Notes: generated from the sequence alone by a model not told the origin. Shown: positions 19,187-27,517, numbered from the stretch's first letter. The stretch: 64,000 bases of DNA from Actinoplanes solisilvae (GCF_003999975.1 NZ_RJAC01000003.1:310001-374000); one strand, 5' to 3'. Program-made: numbers and translations.

Positions 19187-20944
19187 TCACTCGATCCCGG
19201 CGGTCTGGGTGGGCGAGTGCAGCAGGTCGAGCTTCTTGCCGCCGCCGAGGTACATGTGCACGCCGCAGGGTAGGCAGGGGTCGAAACTGCGTACGGTCCG
19301 CATGATGTCGATGCCCTTGAAGTGCTCGCGGTCGTTCTCCTCGAAGATCGGCTGACCCTGCACCGCGTCCTCGTACGGTCCCGGGGTGCCGAAGCTGTCG
19401 CGCGGGTTGGCGTTCCACGGCGTCGGCGGGTACGGGTGGTAGTTCGCGATCTTGCCGTCGCGGATCACCATGTGGTGCGAGAGGACACCGCGGACGGCCT
19501 CGGTGAACCCGCAGCCGATGCCCTCGTCGGGCACCTCGAACGGCTCCCACGTCTTGGTGCGGCCGGCCCTGATCTCGGCGAGCGCCTTCTCGGCGAAGTG
19601 CAGCGCGCACGCGGCCGCGTACGCCTGGAAGTAGGTTCTGGCCCGGTTGCGCTCGATCGTGTTGCTCCAGCGCGGGATCTTCCACTCCATCTCGACCGGG
19701 CCCTTGAGCGCGGTCTTCGGCAGGTTGATGCGTACGCTCGTGCCGGTCGACTTGACGTAGCCGATGTCGACCAGGCCGGCCAGCGCGGTCGCCCACAGCC
19801 GGGCGAGGGGTCCGCCGCCGGTGTCGAGGGCGAGGTAGTTCTGGCCGTCGAACCAACGCGGCGACATCACCCAGCTGTAGTTGCCGTCGAGGTCGCGTTT
19901 CTGCGGGCGCGGGTTGGTGTGCTGGTTCCACGGGTGCCGCCGGTCGACCGGGTTGCCGAGCGGGTCGCGGGTCACGAACATCTCCTGCTCGGTCCAGTCG
20001 TCGTAGTAGGACGAGCCGAGCAGGATGCGGATGCCGAGGTTGATCTCGACGAGGTCGGTGGTGATGAGTTTGCCGTCGACGACGATGCCGGGGGTCACGT
20101 ACATCTTGCGGCCCCAGTCGGTCATGTCCTCGTACTTGAAGTTGCAGGCCTCCGGGTCCTGGAACGATCCCCAGCAGCCGAGCAGCACACGACGGTTGCC
20201 GACCTCCTCGTAGCCGGGCAGCGCCTCGTAGAAGAAGTCGAACAGGTCGTCGTGCATCGGCACGACCTTCTTCATGAACTCGACGTAGCGCATGAGCCGG
20301 GTGAGGTAGTCGGTCATCAGCTGAATGGTCGCGACCGTGCCGACCCCGCCCGGATAGAGCGTGGACGGGTGCACGTGCCGGCCTTCCATCAGGCAGAACA
20401 TCTCGCGCGTCATGCGGCTGACCTGCAGCGCCTCGCGATAGAACTCGCCGGTGAACGGGTTGAGCGAGCGCATGATGTCGCCGATGGTCTTGTAGCCGTG
20501 CGCCTCGCCCCGCGGGCATTGCGTACGGTTGGCCCGCTCGAGCACACCGGGATTGGTCTCGCTGACCATCTTCTCGCAGTAGTCGACCCCGACCAGGTTC
20601 TCCTGGAAGATGTTGTGGTCGAACATGTACTCGGCGGCCTCGCCCAGGTTCACGATCCACTCGCCCAGGTGCGGAGGTTTCACCCCGTACGCCATGTTCT
20701 GCGCGTAACAGGAGCAGGTGGCGTGGTTGTCGCCGCAGATGCCGCAGATCCGGCTCGTGATGAAGTGGGCGTCCCGCGGGTCCTTGCCCTTCATGAAGAT
20801 CGAGTAGCCGCGGAAGATCGAGCTGGTGCTCTTGCACTCGGCGACGACCTTGTTGGCGAAGTCGATTTTGGTGTAGATGCCGAGGCTGCCGACGATCCGG
20901 GTGATCGGGTCCCAGGCCATGTCGACGAGTTCGGTCGGGCTCAT
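19187..20944 (-). CDS. hhyL: [NiFe] hydrogenase large subunit, group 1h
   Basis: Catalytic subunit of an actinobacterial group 1h (former group 5) uptake hydrogenase, the type that oxidises atmospheric H2 and tolerates oxygen. 585 residues. L1 motif SRICGICGDNHATC with Cys67 and Cys70; L2 motif SFDPCLPCGVHMY with Cys557 and Cys560, together the four nickel ligands. A 22-residue tail follows His563 and should be cut by the protease encoded downstream. Start at ATG 20944 (MSPTELVDMAWDPITRI); an in-frame codon 33 bases earlier is inside the hhyS end. 13 bp after hhyS. No Tat signal in either subunit, as usual for this group. Confidence 0.97.
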   Translation of the reverse strand: MSPTELVDMAWDPITRIVGSLGIYTKIDFANKVVAECKSTSSIFRGYSIFMKGKDPRDAHFITSRICGICGDNHATCSCYAQNMAYGVKPPHLGEWIVNLGEAAEYMFDHNIFQENLVGVDYCEKMVSETNPGVLERANRTQCPRGEAHGYKTIGDIMRSLNPFTGEFYREALQVSRMTREMFCLMEGRHVHPSTLYPGGVGTVATIQLMTDYLTRLMRYVEFMKKVVPMHDDLFDFFYEALPGYEEVGNRRVLLGCWGSFQDPEACNFKYEDMTDWGRKMYVTPGIVVDGKLITTDLVEINLGIRILLGSSYYDDWTEQEMFVTRDPLGNPVDRRHPWNQHTNPRPQKRDLDGNYSWVMSPRWFDGQNYLALDTGGGPLARLWATALAGLVDIGYVKSTGTSVRINLPKTALKGPVEMEWKIPRWSNTIERNRARTYFQAYAAACALHFAEKALAEIRAGRTKTWEPFEVPDEGIGCGFTEAVRGVLSHHMVIRDGKIANYHPYPPTPWNANPRDSFGTPGPYEDAVQGQPIFEENDREHFKGIDIMRTVRSFDPCLPCGVHMYLGGGKKLDLLHSPTQTAGIE

Positions 20945-20957
20945 GGTCGTCCTTCCG

Positions 20958-21989
20958 TCACCAGGTGCGGGTGGCACCGGTGGTCAGGTCCTTGCCGGGG
21001 CGGCGCCACTTGGGTTCCCGGTCGAGGGTCTGCGTGGTGAGGCCGCGCAGGCGTTTCACGGTCGTGCCGTACCAGCCGACCGCGGCGGTGGAGAACTTGC
21101 CGCCGGGCGGCTCGTCCATGAACGGCATGAACTTGTCGGGGAAGCCGGGCATCGTGCAGCCGATGCAGATGCCGCCCACGTTGGGGCAGCCGCCCACGCC
21201 GTTGATCCAGCCCCGCTTCGGCACGTTGCACATCACCACCGGCCCCCAGCAGCCGAGCTTGACGATGCACTTGGGCGATCCGTACTCGTCGGCGAAGTCG
21301 GCCTGCTCGTAGAAGCCGGCCCGGTCGCAGCCCTCGTGCACCGTGCTGCCGAACAGCCACCGCGGGCGCAGCGCGTCGTCCAGCGGGATCATCGGCGCCT
21401 GCCCGGTCGCCTGGTAGAGCAGGTAGGTCAGCGTTTCGGACAGGTTGTCGGGCTGGATCGGGCAGCCGGGCACGCAGACGATCGGGATGCCCGCCTTCGA
21501 CTTCCACTCCCAACCCAGATAGTCCGGCACGCCCATGGCTCCGGTCGGGTTCCCGGCCATCGCGTGAATTCCCCCGTACGTGGCACAGGTGCCGACCGCC
21601 ACGACGGCGGTGGCCTTGGGGGCGAGCCGGTCGAGCCACTCGCTCGTGGTCATCGGCTGGCCGGTCACCGGGTTGTTGCCGAACCCGCTCCAGTAACCGT
21701 CGTCGTGCAGCAGTTCGTTGGGGATCGACCCCTCGACGACCAGCACGAACGGTTCGAGCTCGCCGCGGTCGGCGCGGAAGAACCATTCCAGGAAGTCGTC
21801 AGCGCCGCCCGTCGGGCCGCACTCGAAGTCGATCAGTGGCCAGTGGACGGCGACCGCGGGGAGACCGGGCAGGGCGCCCAGGGCGATCTCTTCGACGCTG
21901 GGCTGGGTGGCGGCGGTGAGTGCGACCGAGTCGCCGTCGCAGCTCAGACCGGCGTTCATCCACAGCACATGAATGACGGGATCAGGCAT
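20958..21989 (-). CDS. hhyS: [NiFe] hydrogenase small subunit, group 1h
   Basis: Electron-transfer subunit carrying three iron-sulfur clusters. 343 residues, no Tat signal. The proximal-cluster motif reads LSCDGDSVAL: Cys17 followed by Asp20 where most hydrogenases have the second Cys; in the structurally known Ralstonia group 1h enzyme this cluster has three Cys and one Asp, and the sequence fits. Other ligand-bearing blocks: VGTCATYGG, VPGCPIQPDN, HEGCDRAGFYEQADFA, LGCWGPVVMCN, GGCPNVGGICIGCTMPGFPDKF. ATG 21989 is the first gene of the large minus-strand operon; divergent hypA starts 165 bp away. Confidence 0.97.
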   Translation of the reverse strand: MPDPVIHVLWMNAGLSCDGDSVALTAATQPSVEEIALGALPGLPAVAVHWPLIDFECGPTGGADDFLEWFFRADRGELEPFVLVVEGSIPNELLHDDGYWSGFGNNPVTGQPMTTSEWLDRLAPKATAVVAVGTCATYGGIHAMAGNPTGAMGVPDYLGWEWKSKAGIPIVCVPGCPIQPDNLSETLTYLLYQATGQAPMIPLDDALRPRWLFGSTVHEGCDRAGFYEQADFADEYGSPKCIVKLGCWGPVVMCNVPKRGWINGVGGCPNVGGICIGCTMPGFPDKFMPFMDEPPGGKFSTAAVGWYGTTVKRLRGLTTQTLDREPKWRRPGKDLTTGATRTW

Positions 21990-22087
21990 GACAGACCGCT
22001 TTCCGGGGTCGTCCGAACCCCTGCGACAGTCAGGGTCAAGGCTCGGCCCGGAGGTGTGAGACAGGTAACAGATTGGACCGCGGTGTG

Positions 22088-22098
22088 TGACAATGTCA
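22088..22098. promoter_or_regulatory. Palindrome between hhyS and hypA
   Basis: TGACAATGTCA, two exact 5-bp arms around one base, lies in the 165-bp divergent region, 57 bp before hypA and 99 bp before hhyS. A related TGTGA element is at 22056-22060. It may be part of an operator or Crp-type site; the pattern is short, so this is a weak call. Confidence 0.3.
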
Positions 22099-22154
22099 AT
22101 CCGCTCGGTGGCTTCCTACCCGGCTGGGCGATCTCTGGTAATTGGGGCATCTCG

Positions 22155-22478
22155 ATGCATGAGCTCGCCATCGCGACAAGCGTGGTGGACGCCGTCTGCG
22201 CCCGGGCCGGTGATCGCCGCGTTCATCTGGTGACCCTTCGGATCGGAGCGCTGACCGCCGTCGTACCGGACGCGATGCGGTTCTGCTTCGACCTGGCCGT
22301 CGAGGGGACGGTGGCCTCCGGCGCGCGCCTCGACATCGTGGCGGTGACGGCGACGGGTTCGTGCCGGGACTGCGGGGTGTCGGGGGAGATCGACGGGCTG
22401 CTCTGCCCCTGTGGGAGCGCGGACGTCGAGGTCACCGCGGGGCGGGAACTGCAGATCGTGTCGATGGAGGTGGGCTGA
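22155..22478 (+). CDS. hypA: Hydrogenase nickel insertion protein HypA
   Basis: 107-residue HypA, which with HypB delivers nickel to the large subunit. Begins MHELAIATSVVDAV; the Met1-His2-Glu motif binds nickel. The structural zinc site is formed by SCRDCG and LLCPCGS; the second pair is CxC rather than the common CxxC, so the zinc loop is one residue short. ATG at 22155 is the only start giving the MHE terminus. It is divergent from the hydrogenase operon and is followed by hypB after 4 bp. Confidence 0.95.
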   Translation: MHELAIATSVVDAVCARAGDRRVHLVTLRIGALTAVVPDAMRFCFDLAVEGTVASGARLDIVAVTATGSCRDCGVSGEIDGLLCPCGSADVEVTAGRELQIVSMEVG

Positions 22479-22482
22479 GCTC

Positions 22483-23127
22483 ATGTGCGGAACCTGCGGA
22501 TGCTCGACGGTGATCACTCTTGAGGAGAAGGTGCTGGCCAAGAACGACCACCTCGCGGGGCACAACCGGGAACTGTTCGCCGCGCGAGGCGTGCGGGCGA
22601 TCAACCTGATGAGCTCGCCCGGTTCGGGCAAGACGACGCTGCTCGAGCGGACCCTGCGCGCCGTGACGGACCGGCCGGTCGCCGTGATCGAGGGCGACCA
22701 GGAGACGGCCCTGGACGCCGACCGGATCCGCGCCACCGGCTGCCCGGTCGTGCAGGTCAACACCGGGGCGGGCTGTCACCTCGACGCCGCGATGGTGCGC
22801 GACGCGGTCGAGCGGCTCGACCCCGCGCCCGGCACCCTGCTGTTCATCGAGAACGTGGGGAACCTGGTCTGCCCGGCGCTGTTCGACCTCGGCGAGGACG
22901 CGCGGGTCGTGGTCGTCTCGGTCACCGAGGGCACCGACAAGCCGCTGAAGTATCCGGCCATGTTCGCGGCGGCCGACCTGGTGGTCGTGAACAAGCTCGA
23001 CCTGTTGCCGTACGTCGACTTCGACCTTGAACTCTGCCGGAAGTATCTGGGCTCGCGTGCGGTGGTGGCGCTCTCGGCGACCCGCGGCGACCAGGTCGAA
23101 CTCTGGTTGGAGTGGCTCACCGGCTGA
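22483..23127 (+). CDS. hypB: Hydrogenase nickel incorporation GTPase HypB
   Basis: 214-residue SIMIBI-class GTPase. High-affinity nickel site MCGTCGC at the N-terminus (Cys2, Cys5, Cys7); P-loop SSPGSGKTTLLERT; IEGDQETALDADRI switch; NTGAGCHLDA with the metal-binding Cys-His pair; IENVGNLVCPALFDLGE and base-recognition NKLDLLPY. No histidine-rich nickel-storage segment. ATG 22483 is chosen because it gives the CxxCxC terminus directly after the hypA stop. Its end overlaps the convergent 175-residue gene by 11 bp. Confidence 0.96.
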   Translation: MCGTCGCSTVITLEEKVLAKNDHLAGHNRELFAARGVRAINLMSSPGSGKTTLLERTLRAVTDRPVAVIEGDQETALDADRIRATGCPVVQVNTGAGCHLDAAMVRDAVERLDPAPGTLLFIENVGNLVCPALFDLGEDARVVVVSVTEGTDKPLKYPAMFAAADLVVVNKLDLLPYVDFDLELCRKYLGSRAVVALSATRGDQVELWLEWLTG

Positions 23128-23644
23128 TCTCCCTCGTGGGGCGTTCCCAGGCCGGCCCCAGCGTGCGCAGCACCCGGTCGGCCCTCAGATAGCTGGCGAT
23201 CTCGGCCGTCACGTCGTTCAGGGCGGCCGCGGCGGTGATCACCACGGGCAGGCTGCCCAGGTCGAGAAGCCGTTCCACCCGGGCCGCGTCGCGCAGCAGG
23301 CTGCCGTGGCGGTGCCGGACGAACAGCGCCACGATGTCGTGCCGGGGCAGGCGGCCGCGCAGCCCGTTCAGGATCTCGTGCTGCACGGCCCGCCTGCCCG
23401 ACCCGAGAACGATCAGCAACTCGTCCTCGGCGGCGAGCACCGCCAGACCGGCGAGCGCGGACACCTCGCTCTCGCGGACCGCCGCCACGGTCGTCGCCGA
23501 CCGGGACCGTTGCGCCCACCAGTGCGTCTCGGGCTCGCGGACCACCAGCGGAGCGTGCGGCCGGCGCGTGCTGCCGCCACAGTCGACCGGTACCTCGGTG
23601 AGCGTCCGCCGCGCCCAAAATCGTCGCCAGATCAAGGGATCCAC
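23117..23644 (-). CDS. Unknown protein beside second hydrogenase small subunit
   Basis: 175-residue soluble protein. Visible features: SEVSALAGLAVLAAEDELLIVLGSG, HEILNGLRGRLPRHDIVALFVRH and LLDLGSLPVVITAAAALNDVTAEIASYLRADRVLRTLGP, which read as an alternating alpha/beta fold; no catalytic motif or metal site that I can name. It starts 166 bp after the second small-subunit gene on the same strand, so the two may be co-transcribed, and its stop overlaps the end of hypB. It could be an accessory factor for the second small subunit. I do not recognise the family. Confidence 0.6.
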   Translation of the reverse strand: MDPLIWRRFWARRTLTEVPVDCGGSTRRPHAPLVVREPETHWWAQRSRSATTVAAVRESEVSALAGLAVLAAEDELLIVLGSGRRAVQHEILNGLRGRLPRHDIVALFVRHRHGSLLRDAARVERLLDLGSLPVVITAAAALNDVTAEIASYLRADRVLRTLGPAWERPTREISR

Positions 23645-23810
23645 CTCGTCGTGTGTCTGCCGTATGCCGGTTCACACGTTGCTCCCGACGTGACCGGCTG
23701 CGCCAGACCCACTCGTGTCCGCGCGCAACTGACCGGTCACGCTTCGCATCGCCGCAGGTCAGCGCGGTGGCCGGACAGATGTGTCCGACCGGGTCGGGGG
23801 ATGACCCGCG

Positions 23811-24788
23811 TCAAGCCCCGGCGACGCGGAGGGTGAAACCGCGCAGCGTGCGGACCAGAGGGGCGTACTCGGGCTCGCCTGTCGTGGCGGCCCCGGGCGG
23901 CTCCATGAAGGGCATGAACTTGTCGGGGAAGCCGGGCATCGTGCAGGCGATGCAGATGCCCCCGACGTTCGGGCAGCCGCCCACGCCGTTGATCCAGCCG
24001 CGCTTGGCCACGTTGCACCGCACGACCTGGCCCCAGCAGCCGACCTTGACCAGGCAGTTGGACGATCCGTAGCCGTCCGCGAAGTCGCTCGAGTCGTAGA
24101 AGGACGCCCGGTCGCAGCCCTCGTGCACCGTGCGGCCGAACAGCCATGTCGGGCGCAGCGCCTCGTCGAGGTCCATCGCGGGCGCCTGACCGCCGACCTG
24201 GTAGACGAGCTGCAGGATCGTCTCGGCCAGGTTGTCCGGGTGGGTCGGGCAGCCGGGCACGCAGACGATCGGCAGGCCCGCCTTCGACCGCCAATCCCAC
24301 CCCAGGTGGTCGGGCACGCCCATGGCCCCGGTCGGATTCCCGGCCATCGCATGCACCCCGCCGTACGCCGCACAGGTGCCGACCGCCATGATCGCGGTGG
24401 CCCGCGGCGCGAGCCGGTCGAGCCACTCGGTCGCGGTGATCGGCTGACCGGTCCCCGGGTCGTTGCCGAACCCGCTCCAGTAGCCCTCGGTCTTGTTCGT
24501 CTCGTCGGGCACCGAGCCCTCGACGATCAGGATGAACGGCTCGAGCTCGCCCCGGCCGGCCCGGTGGAACCACTGGATGAAGCCGTCTTCGGCGTGCTCG
24601 GGGCCGCTGTCGAAATCGAAGTAAGGCCAGTGCAGGGCCACCGTGGGCAGGCCGGGCAGGGCGCCGGCGACGATCTCCTCAATACTGGGCTGGGTCGCGG
24701 CGGTCAGCGCCACGGACTCGCCGTCGCAGCTCAGACCTCCGTTCATCCAGAGGATGTGCAGCACGTCGGGACCGTCCACCTCGGGCAT
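23811..24788 (-). CDS. Second, orphan [NiFe] hydrogenase small subunit, group 1h type
   Basis: 325-residue paralogue of HhyS, closely similar along its length (YWSGFGND, VGTCAAYGGVHAMAGNPTGAMGVPDHLGW, VPGCPTHPDN, HEGCDRASFYDSSDFADGYG, GCWGQVVRCN, GGCPNVGGICIACTMPGFPDKFMPFME). All distal and medial ligand blocks are kept. At the proximal cluster the motif is LSCDGESVAL: Glu24 replaces the Asp ligand seen in HhyS. The C-terminus is about 20 residues shorter. No second large subunit is in the window, so it must pair with HhyL, with a large subunit elsewhere, or serve another partner. ATG 24788 is 46 bp from the divergent HTH regulator. Confidence 0.93.
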   Translation of the reverse strand: MPEVDGPDVLHILWMNGGLSCDGESVALTAATQPSIEEIVAGALPGLPTVALHWPYFDFDSGPEHAEDGFIQWFHRAGRGELEPFILIVEGSVPDETNKTEGYWSGFGNDPGTGQPITATEWLDRLAPRATAIMAVGTCAAYGGVHAMAGNPTGAMGVPDHLGWDWRSKAGLPIVCVPGCPTHPDNLAETILQLVYQVGGQAPAMDLDEALRPTWLFGRTVHEGCDRASFYDSSDFADGYGSSNCLVKVGCWGQVVRCNVAKRGWINGVGGCPNVGGICIACTMPGFPDKFMPFMEPPGAATTGEPEYAPLVRTLRGFTLRVAGA

Positions 24789-24834
24789 CGGGCGATGGTA
24801 ACGCCACCGGTGAGTGTTCCGTAAGCTACCTTCC

Positions 24835-25401
24835 GTGTCCGAGAACATCGAGATACTTCCGCTCGAGATCGTGACGAGGAGCTTCCCGGCCCGCCCGTCC
24901 GCGCTGCCCGACGTGCGCGACTTCGTGCGCCGGCACCTGAGCGGCCGCCCGATCTCCGACAACGACGTGCGAACCCTGGGCGAGCAGGTCGCCGGGGTGC
25001 TGCTGCAGGGGGCGGGCCTCGCGGGCGCGATCCAGGTGTCGCTGCGGATCTTCCCGCAGGCGGCCGAGGTCGACGTGCTGTTCGTGCCGGTAGATCCGGC
25101 CCCCGCGCCGCCGTCAGCGCTGCCCGCGCCGCTGTCGTCGCCGCCCCAGCCGTCATCCCCGCCTCCGCCGTCGTCCCCGCCGTCGTCCCCGCTGTCGTCC
25201 CCGCCCACGCAGCCGGGTCAGACCTTTGCGGCGTGGCTGACCGATCGGCTGCGGGCCGACAACCTGACGATCGAGGCGGCGGCGCGGCGGCTCGAGGTGT
25301 CGACGAAGACGATCAGCCGCTGGATGTCCGGGGCGACCGAGCCACGCCTGCGCGATCTCTACCGCATCCGCGAGTCGTTCGGCGAGCCGCCGTTCCATTG
25401 A
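24835..25401 (+). CDS. Putative regulator: degenerate HATPase-like domain, Pro-rich linker, HTH
   Basis: 188 residues with GTG start at 24835 (another GTG at 24814 in frame is possible). The N-terminal 85 residues resemble an RsbW/anti-sigma type histidine-kinase-like ATPase (SFPARPSALPDVRDFVRRHL, then LGEQVAGVLLQGAG where ELVTNAxxHA is expected, then AIQVSLRIF), but the ATP-coordinating Asn is missing. A proline-serine linker of about 45 residues follows, then an XRE-like helix-turn-helix (LTIEAAARRLEVSTKTISRWMSGATEPRLRDLYRIRE). It is divergent from the orphan small-subunit gene with a 46-bp shared promoter region, so it is the likely local regulator. The domain assignment of the N-terminus is tentative. 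Confidence 0.65.
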   Translation: MSENIEILPLEIVTRSFPARPSALPDVRDFVRRHLSGRPISDNDVRTLGEQVAGVLLQGAGLAGAIQVSLRIFPQAAEVDVLFVPVDPAPAPPSALPAPLSSPPQPSSPPPPSSPPSSPLSSPPTQPGQTFAAWLTDRLRADNLTIEAAARRLEVSTKTISRWMSGATEPRLRDLYRIRESFGEPPFH

Positions 25402-25525
25402 TCGGCCGGCGGCGGCGCGGACCGGCTCAAAACCTCCGCCTTTCGGGGCATTGCCGCAGGTCAGACCGCATTTTGATCGCTTCGCGGGCGTAAGCTCCCG
25501 GCATCGCTCGACTTTGGGAGAAGCC

Positions 25526-25912
25526 ATGCTCGACCACAGCGCAGTGGAAGCCAACATCCCCGCCGCCGATCTCGACCGGGCCCGCCGTTACTACGCCGAC
25601 ATGCTGGGGCTGAACCCGGTCAGCGAGGTCGAGGGGCAGGCCCTGCGATACCGCACCGCGAACGGGACGTTCTTCAACGTCTACCGCACCGACTTCGCCG
25701 GGCAGTCCGGCCACACGATCGCCCAGTGGCACGTCGACGACGTCGACGGCGAGGTGGCCGACCTGGCCGCCAAGGGGGTCGCGTTCGAGGTCTACGACAT
25801 GCCCGGCGTCTCGTGGGCCGGGCAGGTGGCCACCATTCCGGGGATGGGCAAGGCGGCCTGGTTCCGCGACAGCGAGGGCAACATCATGTGCATCGACAAC
25901 GGCGTGTCCTGA
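25526..25912 (+). CDS. VOC (glyoxalase/bleomycin-resistance fold) protein
   Basis: 128 residues, one complete vicinal-oxygen-chelate unit of two beta-alpha-beta-beta-beta modules: VEANIPAADLDRARRYYADMLGL at the start and the typical closing strand WFRDSEGNIMCIDNG. Candidate metal ligands are few (His residues in GHTIAQWHVDDVDG). ATG preceded by GGGAGAAG. Substrate unknown. It overlaps nothing and is convergent with the next gene 9 bp away. Confidence 0.85.
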   Translation: MLDHSAVEANIPAADLDRARRYYADMLGLNPVSEVEGQALRYRTANGTFFNVYRTDFAGQSGHTIAQWHVDDVDGEVADLAAKGVAFEVYDMPGVSWAGQVATIPGMGKAAWFRDSEGNIMCIDNGVS

Positions 25913-25921
25913 GGGCCCGCC

Positions 25922-26788
25922 CTACGCCGGCGGGTTGAAGCGGGAGTAGGCGTGCAGCTGCCAGCGCAGCGAGCTGGCGTGCTCGATGTCGACGACGCCG
26001 GCCACCTCGAACTCGACCGTACGATCGGCACCGTCCCAGTTGATGCGGGAGGTGCCGGTCAGCTGCAGGGTGCGTCCGGTCTGCCAGTCGAGGAAGACCA
26101 GGCCGCTGCGGGGGTCGAGCTGCAGGTTGCCGAGGGTCATGAAGAACGAGTTGCCGACGTAGTCGGGCCAGCTGATCCGGCGCTCGTCGAGCACGGTGAC
26201 GAAGCCGGGCTGCCCGCCGCGGTGGTTGGCGTCGGCGCCGTGGCCCGAGGCGCGGCTGCCGATGAAGAACGTGTCGGCCGTACGGATCAGGGCCTGCTGG
26301 TCGAGGCTCAGCTCGCGGCTCGCGGTCGCTTCTGGTGAGGCGGAGGCTTGCTCCTCCACCACGGAACGGAGCTGGAGGTATTTCGGGCAGTTCCCGAGCA
26401 CCTGTTCGGTGTGCACGACAAGGCGGTCGCCCTCGCGCTGGGCCGTGCCCGCGACCTTGACCCGGCGCAGGGCCTGCGGAGCCATGACGACGGAGCCGAT
26501 GTCGGCGGGCTCGTCGAAGGCGTCCCGCAGCGGGTCGCCGACCGGTGGCAGCGCGTGGATGACCATGGTGCGGTCGTCGGGGACGTCGATGAAGCCCTCG
26601 TCGCCGGTGAGCACCGTCGACCACATCGCGCCGTCCGGGGTCGCGCCCGAGATGGCGACCAGGCGCTGCCGGCGCAGGAACCGGCCGAAGACGCCGACCT
26701 CGCCGTCGAACATCGGCGAACCCCAGCCCGGCCCGCCCTCGCCGGCCCGCCGCTGAACTTCCTGCTCTCCTGCGTGTTCCCGGCTCAT
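25922..26788 (-). CDS. Pyridoxamine 5'-phosphate oxidase-fold protein
   Basis: 288-residue flavin-binding split-barrel protein of the type annotated as pyridoxamine 5'-phosphate oxidase family, often with two barrels. Blocks: FLRRQRLVAISGATPDGAMWSTVL, MVIHALPPVGDP, NCPKYLQLR, TFFIGSRA, WPDYVGNSFFMTLGNLQLDPRSGLVF. This class usually has FMN or F420 as cofactor. ATG 26788 overlaps the stop of the CGNR gene (ATGA); the two form an operon. Physiological substrate unknown. Confidence 0.85.
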   Translation of the reverse strand: MSREHAGEQEVQRRAGEGGPGWGSPMFDGEVGVFGRFLRRQRLVAISGATPDGAMWSTVLTGDEGFIDVPDDRTMVIHALPPVGDPLRDAFDEPADIGSVVMAPQALRRVKVAGTAQREGDRLVVHTEQVLGNCPKYLQLRSVVEEQASASPEATASRELSLDQQALIRTADTFFIGSRASGHGADANHRGGQPGFVTVLDERRISWPDYVGNSFFMTLGNLQLDPRSGLVFLDWQTGRTLQLTGTSRINWDGADRTVEFEVAGVVDIEHASSLRWQLHAYSRFNPPA

Positions 26789-27384
26789 TCGGATCCTCCA
26801 CGGTTGCGCTGGTAGTGGCGGCGGGCCTTCATGCGGTTGCCGCAGGCGGCCATCGAGCACCAGCGGGCACTGTTCGCCTTGCTGTGATCGACGAGAAAGA
26901 GCCGGCAGGCCGGGTTGGCGCAGGCCCGCAGCCGACCCGGTCGCTTGGTGCGCAACGCGTCCCAGGCGAGCACGGCGCGGGCCGCCGCCGACCGGCCCTC
27001 CGGCAGGTCGAGGACCCAATCGAGCCCGTCGGGGCCTGGTTCGGGCCGGTAGGCCACACCATCCAGAAACGCCGAAAGCGACGCCACGCCGGCTTCCTGC
27101 GACGCCACGCCGGCTTCCTGCGACGCCACGCCGGCCTCCTGCGACGCCACGCCGGCCTCCTGCGACGGCGCGGCGGGGTCGGCGGCGGTGGGGTCGACGC
27201 TGCGGACGATCTCTTGCAGTACCGAGCGGGCGGCGATCAGCGCGCGCCACTCATCGGCGGTGGCCGGTTGATCGTGGGCGGTCAGCCACCGCAGTCCGGC
27301 CGCGGCGTCGGCCAGCTCGTCGGTCGGCGAGCCGTCGACGACGGGTGTCGTGTTGAGCAGATCGAGCAGCAGGTTCTCGTCCAA
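26785..27384 (-). CDS. CGNR zinc-finger (ABATE domain) regulator
   Basis: 199 residues, probable stress-responsive transcription regulator. N-terminal ABATE domain (LLLDLLNTTPVVDG, GLRWLTAHDQ, WRALIAARSVLQEIV) and C-terminal CGNR zinc finger: CANPACRLFLVDHSKANSARWCSMAACGNRMKARRHYQR pattern with Cys pairs CxNPxC and CSMAACGNR. TTG start with GGAGG 7 bp upstream. Between the domains is SQEAGVA repeated four times, encoded by exact 21-bp units, which lengthens the linker. Overlaps the PPOX gene, which it may regulate. Confidence 0.9.
   Translation of the reverse strand: MDENLLLDLLNTTPVVDGSPTDELADAAAGLRWLTAHDQPATADEWRALIAARSVLQEIVRSVDPTAADPAAPSQEAGVASQEAGVASQEAGVASQEAGVASLSAFLDGVAYRPEPGPDGLDWVLDLPEGRSAAARAVLAWDALRTKRPGRLRACANPACRLFLVDHSKANSARWCSMAACGNRMKARRHYQRNRGGSE
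27078..27161. repeat. 21-bp tandem repeat, four units, inside the CGNR gene
   Basis: Four consecutive 21-bp units beginning GCGACGCCACGCCGGC; two end TTCCT and two CTCCT, otherwise identical. They encode SQEAGVA in the linker between the ABATE and zinc-finger domains and keep the frame whatever the copy number. Confidence 0.9.
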
Positions 27385-27505
27385 CCTAACCTCCTTGGCG
27401 CATTTTGAAGGTTACATCGCGATCAGGCGGGATCCAAACGGATCCACTTAGGCCGATCATTGCGCTGCTGTGACGAGATCCGTACGATCGTGTTACCACC
27501 GTCTA

Positions 27506-27517
27506 TGAAACGTTTCA
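27506..27517. promoter_or_regulatory. LacI-type operator upstream of GH78 gene
   Basis: TGAAACGTTTCA is a perfect 12-bp palindrome with the central CG typical of LacI/GalR-family operators. It lies about 100 bp before the TTG start of the GH78 rhamnosidase. A half-matching site is found upstream of the second GH78 gene. Confidence 0.6.

Noticed and set aside
22371..22425. HypA zinc site with CPC instead of CPxC as a defect
   Set aside because: The second pair is only one residue shorter, and I recall the same LLCPCGS form in HypA of other actinobacterial clusters, so it is probably normal for this group.
24789..25208. Gly/Asp-rich extension of the second small subunit
   Set aside because: Antisense reading of the proline-serine linker of the divergent HTH gene; homology with HhyS starts at the ATG at 24788.
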